Below the pieces are notes generated by a model. It had not been told where the DNA came from. It saw nothing but the letters and a program-made list of their open reading frames with translations, and made no database searches. 64,000 nt of DNA from Lentzea alba (lineage in GTDB: Bacteria; Actinomycetota; Actinomycetes; Mycobacteriales; Pseudonocardiaceae), in the NCBI RefSeq assembly GCF_011067745.1, contig NZ_JAAMPJ010000010.1, positions 62,001 to 126,000 on the forward strand, given 5' to 3'. Shown one piece after another: positions 51,301-63,382 of the stretch. The translations under genes were made by a program, and so were the position numbers. Position 1 is the first letter of the stretch, and each line of letters begins with the position of its first letter.

Positions 51301-54300
51301 TCGTCCCTGGTCTCCCTGCACCTGGCCGCTCAGTCGCTGCGCGGCGGCGAATGCTCGCTGGCGCTGGCGGGCGGAGTGACCGTGATGTCCACTCCTGCCA
51401 CGTTCGTCGAGTTCGCGCGACAGGGCGCCCTGTCGCCGGACGGCCGCTGCAAGGCCTTCGCCGCGTCCGCCGACGGCACCGGCTGGTCCGAGGGCGTGGG
51501 CGTGGTGCTGCTGGAGCGTCTGTCGGACGCCCGCCGCAACGGCCACCGGGTGCTCGCCGTGCTGCGCGGCTCCGCGATCAACTCCGACGGTGCCTCGAAC
51601 GGCCTGACCGCCCCTCGCTCACCGGCGCAACAACGCGTGATCCGCGCGGCCCTGGCTTCGGCCGGCCTGTCCGCCGCGGACGTCGACGTCGTCGAGGCAC
51701 ACGGCACCGGCACGGTCCTGGGTGATCCGATCGAGGCGCACGCGTTGCTGGCCGTGTACGGCCAGCGGCCGGATCCGGTGTGGCTCGGGTCCTTGAAGTC
51801 GAACATCGGCCACACGCAGGCCGCCGCGGGGGTGGGCGGCGTGATCAAGATGGTGCAGGCGCTGCGGTACGGCGTGTTGCCGCGGACTTTGCACGTGGAT
51901 TCGCCTTCGCCGCATGTGGATTGGTCTTCTGGCGCGGTTGAGCTGCTGACGTCCGCAAGGCCGTGGCCGTCGGTGGACCGTCCGCGTCGGGTCGCCGTGT
52001 CGTCGTTCGGCATCTCCGGCACCAATGCGCACGTGATCTTGGAATCCGCGGACGCTCAGGAATTGTCAGACCTGCCTGAGACGATTGGAGTGGGGACCCG
52101 ATCCCCCCAGGGGGCCCGCCAGTCCGAATCGATTCCGAGGGGTGGGGACGGCGCGGCGGTTCCGCGGGGTCGGGGTAGCGAGGCGATTCCGAAAGGCGAG
52201 AGCAGCGCGGCGAGGTTGGTGCCGTGGCTGGTGTCGGCCAAGACCGAGGCGGCGTTGCGAGACCAGACGCAGAGGTTGCTCGCATGGGTGGACAGCCACG
52301 AACCCGATCCCGTGGACGTCGCCGCCACGCTCGCGACCCGTTCGACGTTCCCACACCGCGCGGTGCTCCACGGCCACACCGAGATCGCGTCCGGCACCGC
52401 GGACCATCCCGAGGTCGTCTTCGTCTTCCCTGGCCAGGGCTCTCAGTGGGCGGGCATGGGCGTGCAGCTCCTCGACGAGTCCCCGGCGTTCGCGTCCCGC
52501 ATAGCCGAGTGCGCGCGGGCGCTGCAGCCGCACGTCGACTGGGACCTGTTCGAGGTGCTCGGAGACCCGGCCGCGCTGGAACGCGTCGAAGTCGTCCAGC
52601 CCGCGCTCTGGGCGGTGATGGTGTCGCTGGCCCACCTCTGGCAGACCCAGGGCGTGGCACCGACGGCCGTCGTGGGCCACTCCCAGGGTGAGATCGCGGC
52701 GGCGGTCGTGGCCGGAGCGCTGTCCATTGAGGACGGAGCGCGCGTGGTGGCCTTGCGTGCCAAGCTGATCACCAGGCTCGTCGGCCGGGGCGGGATGACC
52801 GTCGTCGACGCGCTGCCCGAGCCCCTCGACCCGCGACTGTCCGTGGCGGCGATCAACGGACCCGAGTCGTTCGTCCTGTCCGGCGACCTCGAAGCGCTCG
52901 ACACCGTGCAAGGCAAGCGGATCCCGGTCGACTACGCCTCGCACTCCGCCCGCGTCGAGGAACTCCGCGACGAACTGCTGGCCGTTCTCGCCGGCATCGA
53001 ACCTCGTGAGCCGGCGATCCCGTTCCTCTCCACCTGCGGCGGCGGACCGCCGGACCCCGAGTACTGGTACCGCAACCTGCGCGAAACGGTCCGGTACGAC
53101 CAGGTCGTCCGCGAGCTCGGCGACAAGATCCTCCTCGAAGTCAGCCCGCATCCGGTGCTGCTGACCGGTTTCGGCACACTCCGCCGTGACGACGGTGGCG
53201 AGGACCGCCTCCTGGCCGCCGCGGCACAGCTGTGGGTGCGGGGTGTGGAGGTCGACTGGCGTTTCGACGGGCGTCACGTCGACCTTCCGACCTACGCGTT
53301 CCAGCACCAGCGGTACTGGGTGGAACCGGACGGCCACCCGTTGCTGGGCGCGCCCTTCGAACTCGCAGACGCCGCCACCACGATCTTCACCACGCACCTG
53401 TCACGGCGAACGTGGCTCGCTGACCACGCGGTGTCCGGCACGGTTCTGTTGCCCGGCACGGCTTTCGTCGAGATGGCGCTGGCGGCCGGCCGCCAGGTGG
53501 GCGCCCCGGCGATCGACGAGCTGATCATCGAGGCACCGCTGATCCTGCCGGAACGGGGCAGTGTCGAAGTGCAGGTTGCGGTGGCGCGGGACCACACGTT
53601 CACCGTGCACAGCCGCGGCGAGCTGTGGCAGCGGCACGCGAGCGGCACGCTGACCGCCTCGGTCTCGAAGCCCCTCGGCCTGCATGAATGGCCTCCAGCG
53701 AACGCCACCGCTGTCGACCTCGCCGGCGTTTACGACACGTTGACCGCCGAAGGGTATGAGTACGGCCCGGAGTTCCAGGGCTTGACCGCGTTGTGGCGGC
53801 GGGGCGACGAGCTGTTCGCCGAGGCGCAACTGCCGGGTGATCCTTCCGAGTTCGGGCTGCACCCCGCACTGCTCGACGCCGCGCTGCACCCCATCGCATT
53901 GGCAGGCTGGGGAGAAACGCAGCCAGGACAAGCGCTCTTGCCGTTCGCGTGGAACGGCGTCGAGCTGTTCGCGACGGGCGCGACCACCCTGCGCGTCCGG
54001 CTGACCCGCAACGGCGACAGCATCTCGGTGCAGTTGGCCGACGGCGCCGGACTGCCGGTCGCGGCCGTGAAGTCCCTGATGCTGCGACCGACGCTGCTCA
54101 AAGACCTGCTGTACCGGGTCGAGTGGGCACCCATCGCGTTGCCGCGCGTCACCGAGATGCCTGACGACGTCGTTGTGGTGTCGCCGCAGAACGTTCATGC
54201 GGCGTTGGAACAGCTGCAACAATGGATCGGCGAGAACACCCGGCTCGTCGTGCACACCTGCGGCGCGGTTGACTCCGACCTCGACGGCGCCGCGGTGTGG

Positions 54301-57300
54301 GGACTGGTGCGATCGGCGCAGTCCGAACATCCGGGCCAGATCTTCCTCGTCGACGCTGACGACTCGGCGCTGCCCGCTGCGGTCGCGTCCGGCGAACCGC
54401 AGCTGATGGTGCGAGACGGTCAGGCGTACGTCCCACGGCTGCGGCAGGCTCAACCGTCCACTGAGGACAGTATGCTCGGCAGTGGCACTGTTTTGATCAC
54501 CGGCGGAACCGGTGCGTTGGGTGGCTTGATCGCGCGGCATCTCGTTGCCGCGCACGGCGTCCGGCGGCTGGTGCTGGTGAGCCGGCGGGGCGTTGGCCCT
54601 GAGCTGGAAGCCGAGCTCGCCGCGCACGTCACGGTCGCCGCTTGCGATGTCGCCAACCGTGCCGAACTGGCGGCCTTGCTCGAAGGCATTCCCGATCTTT
54701 CGGCCGTGATCCACGCGGCGGGGGTGCTGGACGACGGCGTGATCACCTCGCTGACGCCCGAACGCCTCGACACCGTGCTGCGCCCCAAAGTCATCGGCGC
54801 GATGAATCTGCACGAGCTCGTGCCGTCCGTGCCGTTGGTGCTGTTCTCGTCGGTGGCGGGCGTGTTCGGCAGTCCGGGGCAGAGCAACTACGCGGCAGCC
54901 AACGCGTTCCTGGACGCCCTCGCGCGGCACCGCCACGTGCGCGGACTGCCCGGCGTCTCCATCGCGTGGGGACTGTGGGAGCGAACCAGCGCGCTGACCG
55001 CCCACCTCCCTCGGGCCGGCGTCCACGACAACACCGTCGCGATGTCCGACGAGACCGGCCTCACCTTGTTCGACGCGGCGTTACGCGCTTCCGAACCCGC
55101 GTTGATCGCAGCCCAGTTCTCAGCGAACCCGTTGCGTCGCAACGCTGACATGCGCTTGCCGACCCTTTCTGAACCGGACCAGCGGCAGAGCCTCCTGGAT
55201 CTGGTGCGCGCCAGCACCGCCGCGGTCCTCGGCCACGCCGCGAACGCCGTCGAGCCCACCCGCGCCTTCGCCGAACTCGGCTTCGACTCCCTGACCGCTG
55301 TCGAACTCCGCAACCGCCTGTCCGCCGCCACCGACCTCCGCCTGCCCGCGACCCTCGTCTTCGACCACCCGACTCCACTGGCCCTGGCCGAACACCTTTC
55401 CGGGGAACTGCGCGGCTCGCACACCCCGGTCACCGCTGCCTCGGTTCGTTCGGACGAGCCGATCGCGATCGTGGGTATGGCGTGCCGCTATCCGGGCGGT
55501 GTCCGTTCGCCCGAGGACCTGTGGGACCTGGTGCTGAACGAGGTCGACGCGATCGGCGAGTTCCCGGCGGACCGCGGCTGGGACGCTGTGTACGACCCGG
55601 ATCCTGATCGTCCCGGCAAGTCGTCGACGCGCTACGGCGGTTTCCTTTACGACGCGGCGGAGTTCGACGCCGAGTTCTTCGGGCTGGCGCCCCGCGAGGC
55701 GCTCGCGATGGACCCGCAGCAACGGCTGTTGCTGGAGGTCTCGTGGGAGGTGCTCGAACGCGCCGGCATTGACCCGTTGTCGTTGCGCGGCAGTCAAACC
55801 GGCGTGTTCACCGGCGTCATGTACCACGACTACGCCTCGCGTCTCGACTCGATTCCCGAGGAGGTCGAGCCCTACCTGGGCCTGGGCACGGCGGGCAGCG
55901 TGGCGTCCGGCCGTGTTGCGTACGCGCTGGGCTTCGAGGGCCCGGCGATCACGGTCGACACAGCGTGCTCATCGTCTCTGGTGGCTCTGCACTGGGCTGC
56001 GCAGGCGTTGCGCAACGGCGAGTGCTCGCTCGCTCTGGCCGGCGGCGTCGCGGTGATGGCCACGCCCGCCACATTCGTCGAGTTCAGTCGCCAGCGCGGG
56101 TTGTCTGCCGACGGGCGGTGCAAGGCCTTCGCCGCGTCGGCTGACGGGACCGGGTGGTCGGAGGGCATTGGCGTGCTCCTGGTCGAGCGCCTTTCTGACG
56201 CGCAGCGCAACGGACACCGCGTGCTCGCCGTCGTCCGGGGTTCCGCCGTGAACTCCGACGGCGCGTCGAACGGCCTGACCGCGCCCAACGGCCCGTCGCA
56301 ACAGCGCGTGATCCAGCGGGCTCTTGCTTCGGCCGGACTGTCTGCTGCCGATGTCGATCTCGTCGAGGGGCATGGCACCGGGACTGTTTTGGGTGATCCG
56401 ATCGAGGCGCAGGCGTTGATCGCTGTCCATGGCCAGCGGGTGGATCCGGTGTGGCTGGGGTCGTTGAAGTCGAACATCGGTCACGCTCAGGCTGCGGCGG
56501 GCGTTGGTGGTGTGATCAAGATGGTGCAGGCGATGCGGCATGGAGTGCTGCCGCGGACCTTGCACGTGGACTCGCCTTCGCCGCAGGTGGATTGGTCTTC
56601 GGGGGCGGTGGAGCTGCTGACGGCGGCTCGGGTGTGGCCGTCGGTGGATCGTCCGCGGCGGGCGGCGGTGTCGTCTTTCGGGGTGTCCGGCACGAACGCG
56701 CACGTGATCTTGGAGGCTGGGCCGGTTTCCGCTGGCCAGGAATTGTCGGACCTGCCTGAGATGATGGGAGTGGGGACCCGATCCCCCCAGGGGGCCTGCC
56801 AGTCCGAATCGATTCCGGACGCCGCGCTGGGCGAGGTGCCGTTGGTCGTGTCGGCGAGGAGCGCGGACGCGTTGCGGGCGCAGGCGGGTCGGCTGCTGGA
56901 GTGCACGGACCGGCGTTTGGACCTCGGGTACTCGCTCGTCACCACGCGGGCGGCGCTGGAGCACCGGGCCGTGGTCGTCGGGGACGGGCTCGGGGCGCTC
57001 GCCGAAGGCAGGGTGAGTCCGCACGTCGTGGAGGGCGTCGCGGTGACCGGGCGTCGGGTGGCGTTTCTGTTCAGTGGGCAGGGCAGTCAGCGGCCGGGCA
57101 TGGGGCGAGAGTTGTACGAGGCGTTCCCGGTGTTCGCGGCGGCGTTCGACGAGGTCTGCGCGCATCTGGGCGACGGTCTGCGCGATCTGGTCTTCGGCGG
57201 AGGGCCGCTCGACCGGACCGCCGATGCGCAGTCCGCGTTGTTCGCCGTCGAGGTCGCGCTGTTCCGGCTGGTAGAGGCGTTCGGGGTGCGGCCGGACTTC

Positions 57301-60300
57301 CTCGTGGGGCACTCGATCGGCGAGCTGGCGGCAGCGCACGTGGCAGGAGTGTTGTCGCTGGAGGACGCGGCAACGCTCGTCGCGGCGCGCGGCAGGTTGA
57401 TGCAGGCGTTGCCCGCAGGTGGCGCGATGGTGGCGGTTCAGGCGAGCGAGCGGGAAATCGTGCCGTTGCTGACGGGCCGGGTCGACATCGCGGCGGTGAA
57501 CGGGCCGGACGCGGTCGTGATCTCCGGTGATGAGGACGAGGTGCTCGCGATTGCCGCGCGGTTCGCGACGTCGAAACGCATCGACGTCAGTCACGCGTTC
57601 CACTCGCCGCTCGTCGAACCGATTCTCGACGAGTTCCGGCGCGTCGCGGAGGGCCTGACCTACCGGGAGCCGTCGATCCCCGTGGTGGCTGGGCAGGTCA
57701 GTTCGCCGGAGTACTGGGTGGAACACGCGCGCCGGACCGTGTGCTTCGCAGACGCCGTGCGCACCGTGGCGGACGAAGGCGTCACGGCGTTTCTGGAACT
57801 CGGTCCGCGTGGCGTGCTCACAGCACTTGCCGCCGACAACCTGTCTTCAGTGGACGGGTGCGTGTTCAGCGCCGCCTTGCGCGACGCGCAGGAGCCGGCG
57901 GGGCTGCTGACGGCGCTGGCCGAGTTGTACGTGCGCGGCGTTCAGGTGGGTTGGGAGCGGTTCTTCGACGGAACGGGCGCGCGCCGCGTCGACCTGCCCA
58001 CTTATGCCTTCCAGCGCAAGCGCTACTGGTTGGACGGTTCAGCGCCAACGGCCGTGGCGAGCGCATCGGAACGTGACCTGCTCGACGTGGTGCGCGCACA
58101 CACGGCGGCGGTGCTCGGCCACGAGAGCCCGGACGCCGTTGACCCCGCACGGGCGTTCAGCGAGTGCGGATTCGACTCGTTCATGGCGGTGCAGTTGCGC
58201 AACCGGCTGGCGACGGCCACCGGTATGACCTTGCCGGCCACTTTGTTGTTCGACTACCCGACTCCGCGGGCGCTGGCGGAGCATTTGCGTGGCGGGCGCA
58301 GGGATTCCGTTGTGGTGACCCGTGCCGACGAGCCGATCGCGATCGTCGGGATGGCGTGCCGGTATCCGGGTGGGGTCGCCTCGCCGGACGACCTGTGGCG
58401 GCTGGTGGCCGAGGGGCGCGACGCGATCAGCGGCCCGCCGGTGGACCGTGGCTGGGACTTCGCGGAGTCGTACGTTCGTGAGGGTGGCTTTCTGCACGAC
58501 GCGGGACGGTTCGACGCCGAGTTCTTCGGGATCAACCCGCGTGAGGCGCTCGCGATGGACCCGCAGCAGCGGCTGTTGCTTGAGGTGTCCTGGGAGGCCG
58601 TGGAACGTGCCGGGATCGACCCGTTGTCGTTGCGCGGCAGCCAAACCGGCGTGTTCACCGGCGCCGTCTACCACGACTACGCGTCACGGCTGTACGACCG
58701 CGCGCCCGACGACGTCATGGGCTACCTCGGCACCGGCGGCGCGGCCAGCGTTGCGTCCGGCCGGGTGGCTTACACGTTCGGGTTCGAGGGGCCGGCGATC
58801 ACGGTCGACACGGCGTGCTCGTCGTCTCTGGTGGCTCTGCACTGGGCCGCGCAGGCGTTGCGCAACGGCGAGTGCTCGCTTGCCTTGGCGGGGGGCGCGA
58901 CGGTGATGCCGACACCGATGCCGTTCGTCGAGTTCAGCAGGCAGCGCGCGCTCGCTCCTGATGGCCGGTGCAAGCCGTTCGCGGCTTCTGCAGATGGCAC
59001 CGCATGGGCAGAAGGTGTCGGTGTGTTGTTGGTGGAGCGGCTCTCCGACGCCCAACGCAACGGCCACGAAGTGCTCGCTGTCGTGCGTGGGTCGGCGGTG
59101 AACCAGGACGGCGCGTCAAACGGGCTGACGGCGCCCAACGGACCATCGCAGCAGCGGGTGATCCGTGCGGCGCTTGCGGCGGCGGGGCTGTCCATGGCCG
59201 ATGTTGATGTCGTTGAGGCGCACGGCACCGGCACTGAGTTGGGCGACCCGATCGAGGCGCAGGCCGTGATCGCGACTTATGGGCAGCGGACTGAGCCGGT
59301 GTGGCTGGGGTCGCTGAAGTCCAACATCGGCCACTCGCAGGCGGCGGCGGGCGTCGGCGGCGTGATCAAGATGGTGCAGGCGATGCGGCACGGACTGTTG
59401 CCGGCGACCTTGCACGTGGACTCGCCGACGCCGCACGTGGACTGGTCGGCGGGCGCGGTCGAGTTGCTGACGGAGGCTCGGCCGTGGCCCGCCGGGTCCG
59501 GGCCGCGCCGGGCCGGGGTGTCGTCGTTCGGGATGAGCGGCACGAACGCGCACGTGATCTTGGAGGCCGCTCCGGTTTCGGCCGGTCGGGAATTGTCGGA
59601 CCTGCCTGAGATGATTGGAGTGGGGACCCGATCCCCCCAGGGGGCCTGCCAATCGGGATCGATTCCGGGCGCCGCGGCGGACGCGGGCAGCGACGCCGCG
59701 GATGGGATTGCCGCGGATGGGATTGCCGCGGATGGGATTGCCGCGGATGGGATTGCCGCGGATGGGATTGCCGCGGATGGGATCGCGCCGGATGACCAGG
59801 TGGATTCGGCGAAGGACGTGGTCGTCGGTGTGAAGGGCGTAGCTGCGATCGGGTCGGACGTCGTGGGCGGGCAAGTCGCCAAGGACGTGACGAGTACCGC
59901 GGCTCGTCGATCGGAGCTGACGAGTGACCCGGTGAGCGTCGCGGTTGGGCCGGTTCCGTGGGTGGTGTCGGGCAAGTCCGAGGCGGCGTTGCGGGCGCAG
60001 GTTGAGCGGTTGGTGGCGTTCGCGGGGGAGCATCCTGAGCTCGACCCGGCGGATGTTGGCGGTGCGCTCGCGGCCAAGGCGGTGTTCGGGCATCGGGCGG
60101 TTCTGTCGGCGGACGGGGTGGAGATCGCTTCCGGGGCGGCGCAGGGCGGCGAGCGGGTGGCGTTCGTGTTTCCCGGCCAGGGCTCGCAGTGGGTGGGCAT
60201 GGCGGTGGAACTGATCGAGCAAGCGCCGGTGTTCGCCGAGCGGATGCGTGAGTGCGCGGTCGCCTTGAGTCGGTGGGTCGACTGGGATTTGTTCGAGGTC

Positions 60301-63300
60301 GTGCGGGACGCCGAGGCGTTGGAGCGGGTTGAGGTCGTGCAGCCCGCGCTGTGGGCGGTCATGGTGTCGTTGGCCGGGTTGTGGCGGGCGTACGGGGTTG
60401 AGCCGCAGGCCGTTGTCGGGCATTCGCAGGGGGAGATCGCGGCTGCGGTCGTTGCCGGGGCGTTGTCCCTTGAGGACGGTGCTCGGGTGGTTTGTTTGCG
60501 CAGCAAGGCGATCGCCGGGTTGGCGGGTACGGGTGGCATGGTGTCGGTTGCACTGCCTGTGGACGCGGCCGGCCAACTCGCGCGAAAGGTGCACGTTGCG
60601 GCGGTTAACGGGCCCGCTGCCACGGTTCTCGCCGGGGAGCCGGAGGCGTTGGAAGAGCTGTTGGCGGTTTGTGAGGCTCGGGGGGTGCACGCGCGGCGGA
60701 TTCCGGTGGACTACGCGTCGCACACGCCGCAGGTCGAGGCTGTTCGGGAAGAGATTCTTGAGGCGCTGCAGGGGATTGAACCCCGGCGAACCGGGATCGA
60801 CTACTACTCGACGTTGACGGGGGAACGGTTCGACACGGCCGGGCTCGATGCGGGGTACTGGTACGAGAACTTGCGCGGCACCGTCAGGTTCGCAGGGGCG
60901 ATCGAGCAGCTCGCGCAGGACGGGTACGGGGTGTTCGTCGAGGTCAGCGCGCATCCGGTGTTGACGATCGGGATTGAGGACGTGGTCGAGGGGACCGTGG
61001 TCGGGTCGCTGCGCAGGGACGACGGCGGGTGGGGGCGATTCCTGGGGGAGTTGGCGCGGGCCTGGGTTGGTGGGGCGAACGTCGACTGGGCGCGGTGTTG
61101 TCGCGGGGCGCGGCGGGTCGAGCTGCCGACGTATGCCTTTCAGCGCAAGCACTACTGGCTGACAGCGGCCGGGCATCCGTGGCTGGGGAGTGCGATCAGC
61201 TTGGCGTCGGGCGGGTTGCTGTTCAACGGGAAGATGTCGCTCGCGGCGCATCCATGGCTGGCTGATCACGCGGTGCTGGGGTCGGTGTTGTTGCCGGGCA
61301 CCGGGTTCCTCGAGATGGCGTTGCACGCCGCGCGGGAGGCCGCGTGTGGCGTGGTGGAAGAGTTGACCATCTTGGCGCCGTTGGTGGTGTCGGAGGCCGA
61401 GCTGCAGGTGGTGGTTGGCAGTCCGGACGAGGTGGGGCGGCGGACGATCGAGGTGTTCTCGCGGGGTGAGGAGTGGGTTTGCCACGCGAGCGGGGTGCTG
61501 GCGCCCGGTGGGCCGCCGGAGGTGGAGATCGCGTGGCCGCCTGTCGGGGAAGAGGTGGCGGTTGGCGATTTGTATGAGCGGTTGAGCGGTATCGGGTTCG
61601 TTTACGGGCCGAGGTTCCGAGGGTTGCACCGGGTTTGGCGGGGCGATGGCGAGGTGTTCGCCGAGGTGAGGTTACCGGAAGGGGAACCTGGGTTCGGGGT
61701 GCACCCGGCGTTGTTCGATGCCGCGTTGCACGCGATCGCGCTGGAGAACGACGAGAGCAGGGTGCCGTTCGCGTGGAGCGGGGTGTCGCTGGCCGCGACC
61801 GGTGCTTCGGTGCTTCGGGTGCGGTTGAGCGAGATCGGGAGTGACGTGGTGTCGCTCGTCGCGGTCGATGAGAGCGGCCGTGCCGTGGTGAACGTTGATT
61901 CGTTGGTGATCCGGCCCGTGTCGTCTGGTCAGCTCGCGCCCGAGTCGCTGTATGCGGTGCGGTGGAAGCCGATTCCGGTCGTGGATGCTGAGCTGTCGGG
62001 GGAAGTTGTTGAGCTGCACCACGTGCGCCAGGCGTTGATGGTGTTGCAGAAATGGGTCGCGGGTGTGCAGGAACCGCTCGTGCTCGTCACGAAGAACGCG
62101 ACGGGGGAGGATCCGGACCTGGCCGGCGCGGCGGTGTGGGGACTGGTGCGGTCCGCGCAGTCGGAGAACCCCGGCAAGATCGTCCTGGTTGACGTCGAGG
62201 GTGAGGTGCGCCAGGAGGAGTTGGCGGCGGCGGTGGCGTCCGGGGAGCCGCAGCTTGCGTTGCGCGGCAACGAGGTGCTGGTGCCGCGGCTCGCCAGGAC
62301 CACGCTGGGGGAGCAGGCCGTCAGGTTGGACGGCACGGTGTTGATCACCGGTGGCACGGGCACGTTGGGCAGGCTGGTGGCGCGGCATCTCGTCACCGCG
62401 CATGGGGTTCGGCGCCTGGTGCTCGCCAGCAGGCGAGGTGGGGACGCTGAACTGGAAGCACTCGGTGCCGAGGTTGTGCGGTGCGATGTGGCGGATCGGG
62501 CGGCGTTGGAGCGGTTGTTGGCCGAGCGTCGGGTGGACGCCGTGGTGCACATGGCGGGAACGCTCGACGACGGCGTGATCTCGTCGCTCACGCCCGAGCG
62601 CGTTGATGGGGTGTGGCGGCCCAAAGCGGATGCGGCCTGGCATCTGCACGAGCTGTTGCCGGACGTGCCGATGGTGTACTTCTCGTCGGCCGCGGGCACG
62701 TTCGGCGGGCCGGGGCAGGCGAATTACGCGGCGGCGAACGCGTACCTGGACGCATTGGCGAAGCATCGGTGGGCGCGTGGGTTGCCGGCTGTGTCGCTCG
62801 CGTGGGGGCTGTGGGCCGAAGAAAGCGGCATGACCGGGCACCTCAGCGAGGTCGACCGAGCCCGGATGGCTCGTAGCGGCATCAGGCTGTTGGGTGCGGA
62901 GGAAGGCTTGCGGCTGTTCGACGCGGCCTTGCGGTGCGGGGAACCGGTGTTGGTGCCGGTGCCGTTGGCTACTGCTGCGCAGGTGGTGCATCCGTTGTTG
63001 CGCGGGCTGGTTCGGGAGCGGGAGCCGGAGATCGAGGCGTGGCGGCCGACCGGGGAACCGGGGCAGGTGCTTGACCTGGTGCGCGCTGAGGTGGCCGGGG
63101 TGCTCGGGATTCCGGAGCGGGTGCCGGCTGAGCGGACGTTCAAGGAGCTCGGGTTCGACTCGCTCACCGCGGTGGAGTTGCGCAACAGGCTGAGTGCCGC
63201 GATCGGCGTGCGCTTGCCGTCGACGCTGGTCTTCGACCACCCCAGTCCGGGTGCGCTGGCCGAGCATCTGATGGCCGAGTTGCTGCCGGACGTCGGGGCG

Positions 63301-63369
63301 GAGGAAACCGACGTGATCGACGACATGGACGCCGACGACCTGGTGCGGCTGGTGCTCGGTGGGCGCTGA
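48364..63369 (+). CDS. RifA-type modular PKS: AL loading module plus three extension modules
   Basis: A 5001-residue type I PKS. Loading: AMP-ligase at residues 1-495 ([38 protein letters not shown]), KR remnant about 500-735, ACP about 745-820. Module 1: KS 832-1227, AT 1350-1655 (GHSQGE, YASH: methylmalonyl), DH from 1658, KR near 2035-2240 (LDD, B-type; YAAAN), ACP 2276-2345. Module 2: KS 2365-2785, AT 2899-3220 (GHSIGE, HAFH: malonyl), ACP. Module 3: KS from 3322, AT 3933-4250 (methylmalonyl), DH, KR (LDD), ACP to 4975. All KS have DTACSSS. This order and extender pattern match what is known of RifA, priming with AHBA. ATG 48364 has GGAGG. Product identity is inferred. Confidence 0.92.
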   Translation: MLRAELIRPLPELLRAHAAHFGDKVAFSDPWRSVIYADLEPRTRRLGGHLAGLVPRGARVAILLGNRVEVIESCLAITRASAVGVLLNPDSSVAELAHFLTDSGASVVITDAAHVDRLRGLGVRSLVVVGDSVPVDTLSFAELAAGGSAPARDDLGLDEHAWMLYTSGTTGKPKGVLSTQRSCLWSVAACYAPIYGLSSSDVVLWPAPLFHSFAHSLCVLGVTAVGATARIQSGFSAEGVLAELRSDVTFLAGVPAMYHQLVRTGGTASGLRVCLTAGSVCPPSLCADFEAAFGVPLLDGYGSTETCGMIAVNWPAGLRVPGSCGLPVPGVSVRLVDASGADVPCGSEGEVWVSGPNLMAGYHGRPSALDDGWYHTGDLARRDPQGYLTITGRTKELIIRGGENIHPGEIERVLLQLPGVLDAAVAGRPDEVLGEVPIAYVVPGPDFDPAAVLAGCRSQLSAAKVPFELRSTSAVPRTPSGKIFRHRLASQPSRLRASLQPLYGVEWAPVAAAGQRFDLTIVHNGALGLDAWLASDPSPSARFVIVTRRAVAVNDTEGVLDLEHAFLWGLAQRDRIVLVDVDSDSVDLPSVVACGESQLAVRDGVVLTPRLTRLPAVHEPLGPVAVLGSGPIADELRSGFDVCAPESAALIVHTSPLAADLTVSAPLVLCWPASDPGLGAFCDAAARHRRSQGLPAVSLEWGDGAISVLDALGSAHACQRVSAPVLEASGVPLRDRLAPLSAAERDVVLLGLVQSAAARVCGSAVSASVPFSELGLTSAGAVELRNDLVASTGLPLAATCAFDHPTGAALATHLRALLFGAADVAVDQVASDEPIAIVGMACRYPGGVRSPEDLWRLVAAEVDAIGSFPGDRGWDVDAGYGGFLHDAASFDADFFGISPREALSLDPQQRLLLEVSWEAFEHAGIDVLSLRGSQTGVFAGAMYHDYGSGVGTAASVISGRVAYTFGFEGPAITVDTACSSSLVSLHLAAQSLRGGECSLALAGGVTVMSTPATFVEFARQGALSPDGRCKAFAASADGTGWSEGVGVVLLERLSDARRNGHRVLAVLRGSAINSDGASNGLTAPRSPAQQRVIRAALASAGLSAADVDVVEAHGTGTVLGDPIEAHALLAVYGQRPDPVWLGSLKSNIGHTQAAAGVGGVIKMVQALRYGVLPRTLHVDSPSPHVDWSSGAVELLTSARPWPSVDRPRRVAVSSFGISGTNAHVILESADAQELSDLPETIGVGTRSPQGARQSESIPRGGDGAAVPRGRGSEAIPKGESSAARLVPWLVSAKTEAALRDQTQRLLAWVDSHEPDPVDVAATLATRSTFPHRAVLHGHTEIASGTADHPEVVFVFPGQGSQWAGMGVQLLDESPAFASRIAECARALQPHVDWDLFEVLGDPAALERVEVVQPALWAVMVSLAHLWQTQGVAPTAVVGHSQGEIAAAVVAGALSIEDGARVVALRAKLITRLVGRGGMTVVDALPEPLDPRLSVAAINGPESFVLSGDLEALDTVQGKRIPVDYASHSARVEELRDELLAVLAGIEPREPAIPFLSTCGGGPPDPEYWYRNLRETVRYDQVVRELGDKILLEVSPHPVLLTGFGTLRRDDGGEDRLLAAAAQLWVRGVEVDWRFDGRHVDLPTYAFQHQRYWVEPDGHPLLGAPFELADAATTIFTTHLSRRTWLADHAVSGTVLLPGTAFVEMALAAGRQVGAPAIDELIIEAPLILPERGSVEVQVAVARDHTFTVHSRGELWQRHASGTLTASVSKPLGLHEWPPANATAVDLAGVYDTLTAEGYEYGPEFQGLTALWRRGDELFAEAQLPGDPSEFGLHPALLDAALHPIALAGWGETQPGQALLPFAWNGVELFATGATTLRVRLTRNGDSISVQLADGAGLPVAAVKSLMLRPTLLKDLLYRVEWAPIALPRVTEMPDDVVVVSPQNVHAALEQLQQWIGENTRLVVHTCGAVDSDLDGAAVWGLVRSAQSEHPGQIFLVDADDSALPAAVASGEPQLMVRDGQAYVPRLRQAQPSTEDSMLGSGTVLITGGTGALGGLIARHLVAAHGVRRLVLVSRRGVGPELEAELAAHVTVAACDVANRAELAALLEGIPDLSAVIHAAGVLDDGVITSLTPERLDTVLRPKVIGAMNLHELVPSVPLVLFSSVAGVFGSPGQSNYAAANAFLDALARHRHVRGLPGVSIAWGLWERTSALTAHLPRAGVHDNTVAMSDETGLTLFDAALRASEPALIAAQFSANPLRRNADMRLPTLSEPDQRQSLLDLVRASTAAVLGHAANAVEPTRAFAELGFDSLTAVELRNRLSAATDLRLPATLVFDHPTPLALAEHLSGELRGSHTPVTAASVRSDEPIAIVGMACRYPGGVRSPEDLWDLVLNEVDAIGEFPADRGWDAVYDPDPDRPGKSSTRYGGFLYDAAEFDAEFFGLAPREALAMDPQQRLLLEVSWEVLERAGIDPLSLRGSQTGVFTGVMYHDYASRLDSIPEEVEPYLGLGTAGSVASGRVAYALGFEGPAITVDTACSSSLVALHWAAQALRNGECSLALAGGVAVMATPATFVEFSRQRGLSADGRCKAFAASADGTGWSEGIGVLLVERLSDAQRNGHRVLAVVRGSAVNSDGASNGLTAPNGPSQQRVIQRALASAGLSAADVDLVEGHGTGTVLGDPIEAQALIAVHGQRVDPVWLGSLKSNIGHAQAAAGVGGVIKMVQAMRHGVLPRTLHVDSPSPQVDWSSGAVELLTAARVWPSVDRPRRAAVSSFGVSGTNAHVILEAGPVSAGQELSDLPEMMGVGTRSPQGACQSESIPDAALGEVPLVVSARSADALRAQAGRLLECTDRRLDLGYSLVTTRAALEHRAVVVGDGLGALAEGRVSPHVVEGVAVTGRRVAFLFSGQGSQRPGMGRELYEAFPVFAAAFDEVCAHLGDGLRDLVFGGGPLDRTADAQSALFAVEVALFRLVEAFGVRPDFLVGHSIGELAAAHVAGVLSLEDAATLVAARGRLMQALPAGGAMVAVQASEREIVPLLTGRVDIAAVNGPDAVVISGDEDEVLAIAARFATSKRIDVSHAFHSPLVEPILDEFRRVAEGLTYREPSIPVVAGQVSSPEYWVEHARRTVCFADAVRTVADEGVTAFLELGPRGVLTALAADNLSSVDGCVFSAALRDAQEPAGLLTALAELYVRGVQVGWERFFDGTGARRVDLPTYAFQRKRYWLDGSAPTAVASASERDLLDVVRAHTAAVLGHESPDAVDPARAFSECGFDSFMAVQLRNRLATATGMTLPATLLFDYPTPRALAEHLRGGRRDSVVVTRADEPIAIVGMACRYPGGVASPDDLWRLVAEGRDAISGPPVDRGWDFAESYVREGGFLHDAGRFDAEFFGINPREALAMDPQQRLLLEVSWEAVERAGIDPLSLRGSQTGVFTGAVYHDYASRLYDRAPDDVMGYLGTGGAASVASGRVAYTFGFEGPAITVDTACSSSLVALHWAAQALRNGECSLALAGGATVMPTPMPFVEFSRQRALAPDGRCKPFAASADGTAWAEGVGVLLVERLSDAQRNGHEVLAVVRGSAVNQDGASNGLTAPNGPSQQRVIRAALAAAGLSMADVDVVEAHGTGTELGDPIEAQAVIATYGQRTEPVWLGSLKSNIGHSQAAAGVGGVIKMVQAMRHGLLPATLHVDSPTPHVDWSAGAVELLTEARPWPAGSGPRRAGVSSFGMSGTNAHVILEAAPVSAGRELSDLPEMIGVGTRSPQGACQSGSIPGAAADAGSDAADGIAADGIAADGIAADGIAADGIAADGIAPDDQVDSAKDVVVGVKGVAAIGSDVVGGQVAKDVTSTAARRSELTSDPVSVAVGPVPWVVSGKSEAALRAQVERLVAFAGEHPELDPADVGGALAAKAVFGHRAVLSADGVEIASGAAQGGERVAFVFPGQGSQWVGMAVELIEQAPVFAERMRECAVALSRWVDWDLFEVVRDAEALERVEVVQPALWAVMVSLAGLWRAYGVEPQAVVGHSQGEIAAAVVAGALSLEDGARVVCLRSKAIAGLAGTGGMVSVALPVDAAGQLARKVHVAAVNGPAATVLAGEPEALEELLAVCEARGVHARRIPVDYASHTPQVEAVREEILEALQGIEPRRTGIDYYSTLTGERFDTAGLDAGYWYENLRGTVRFAGAIEQLAQDGYGVFVEVSAHPVLTIGIEDVVEGTVVGSLRRDDGGWGRFLGELARAWVGGANVDWARCCRGARRVELPTYAFQRKHYWLTAAGHPWLGSAISLASGGLLFNGKMSLAAHPWLADHAVLGSVLLPGTGFLEMALHAAREAACGVVEELTILAPLVVSEAELQVVVGSPDEVGRRTIEVFSRGEEWVCHASGVLAPGGPPEVEIAWPPVGEEVAVGDLYERLSGIGFVYGPRFRGLHRVWRGDGEVFAEVRLPEGEPGFGVHPALFDAALHAIALENDESRVPFAWSGVSLAATGASVLRVRLSEIGSDVVSLVAVDESGRAVVNVDSLVIRPVSSGQLAPESLYAVRWKPIPVVDAELSGEVVELHHVRQALMVLQKWVAGVQEPLVLVTKNATGEDPDLAGAAVWGLVRSAQSENPGKIVLVDVEGEVRQEELAAAVASGEPQLALRGNEVLVPRLARTTLGEQAVRLDGTVLITGGTGTLGRLVARHLVTAHGVRRLVLASRRGGDAELEALGAEVVRCDVADRAALERLLAERRVDAVVHMAGTLDDGVISSLTPERVDGVWRPKADAAWHLHELLPDVPMVYFSSAAGTFGGPGQANYAAANAYLDALAKHRWARGLPAVSLAWGLWAEESGMTGHLSEVDRARMARSGIRLLGAEEGLRLFDAALRCGEPVLVPVPLATAAQVVHPLLRGLVREREPEIEAWRPTGEPGQVLDLVRAEVAGVLGIPERVPAERTFKELGFDSLTAVELRNRLSAAIGVRLPSTLVFDHPSPGALAEHLMAELLPDVGAEETDVIDDMDADDLVRLVLGGR
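52059..52136 (+). repeat. 78-bp linker repeat, copy 1 (KS1-AT1)
   Basis: Begins GGAATTGTC and ends ATCGATTCC, with central GTGGGGACCCGATCCCCC. It lies in frame in the KS1-AT1 linker and encodes a 26-residue insertion beginning [10 protein letters not shown]. Internal stem GGGGA/TCCCC. Two more copies occur in modules 2 and 3. Confidence 0.9.
56739..56816 (+). repeat. 78-bp linker repeat, copy 2 (KS2-AT2)
   Basis: Same length, ends and reading frame as copy 1, encoding [18 protein letters not shown] and eight more residues. Only a handful of bases differ from copy 1. It is followed directly by the AT2 N-terminal linker. Confidence 0.92.
59589..59666 (+). repeat. 78-bp linker repeat, copy 3 (KS3-AT3)
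   Basis: Same element, beginning GGAATTGTCGG and ending GATCGATTCC; its 3' part reads CCAATCGGGATCG where copies 1 and 2 have CCAGTCCGAATCG. Encodes [18 protein letters not shown] in frame. A 15-bp minisatellite begins 28 bp after it. Confidence 0.92.
59695..59784 (+). repeat. 15-bp minisatellite, six units, in the PKS linker
   Basis: GCCGCGGATGGGATT repeats six times without interruption (last unit one base different), coding (AADGI)6. It lies in an enlarged KS3-AT3 linker (about 59566-59950) rich in Asp, Ala and Val. Slippage would change the linker by five residues without breaking the frame. Confidence 0.95.
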
Positions 63370-63382
63370 GGCGGAGGGGCAC

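Noticed and set aside
59116-61629. An 837-codon minus-strand frame over PKS module 3
   Set aside because: Reverse shadow of the KS-AT coding strand; Arg/Pro/His-rich with no domain.
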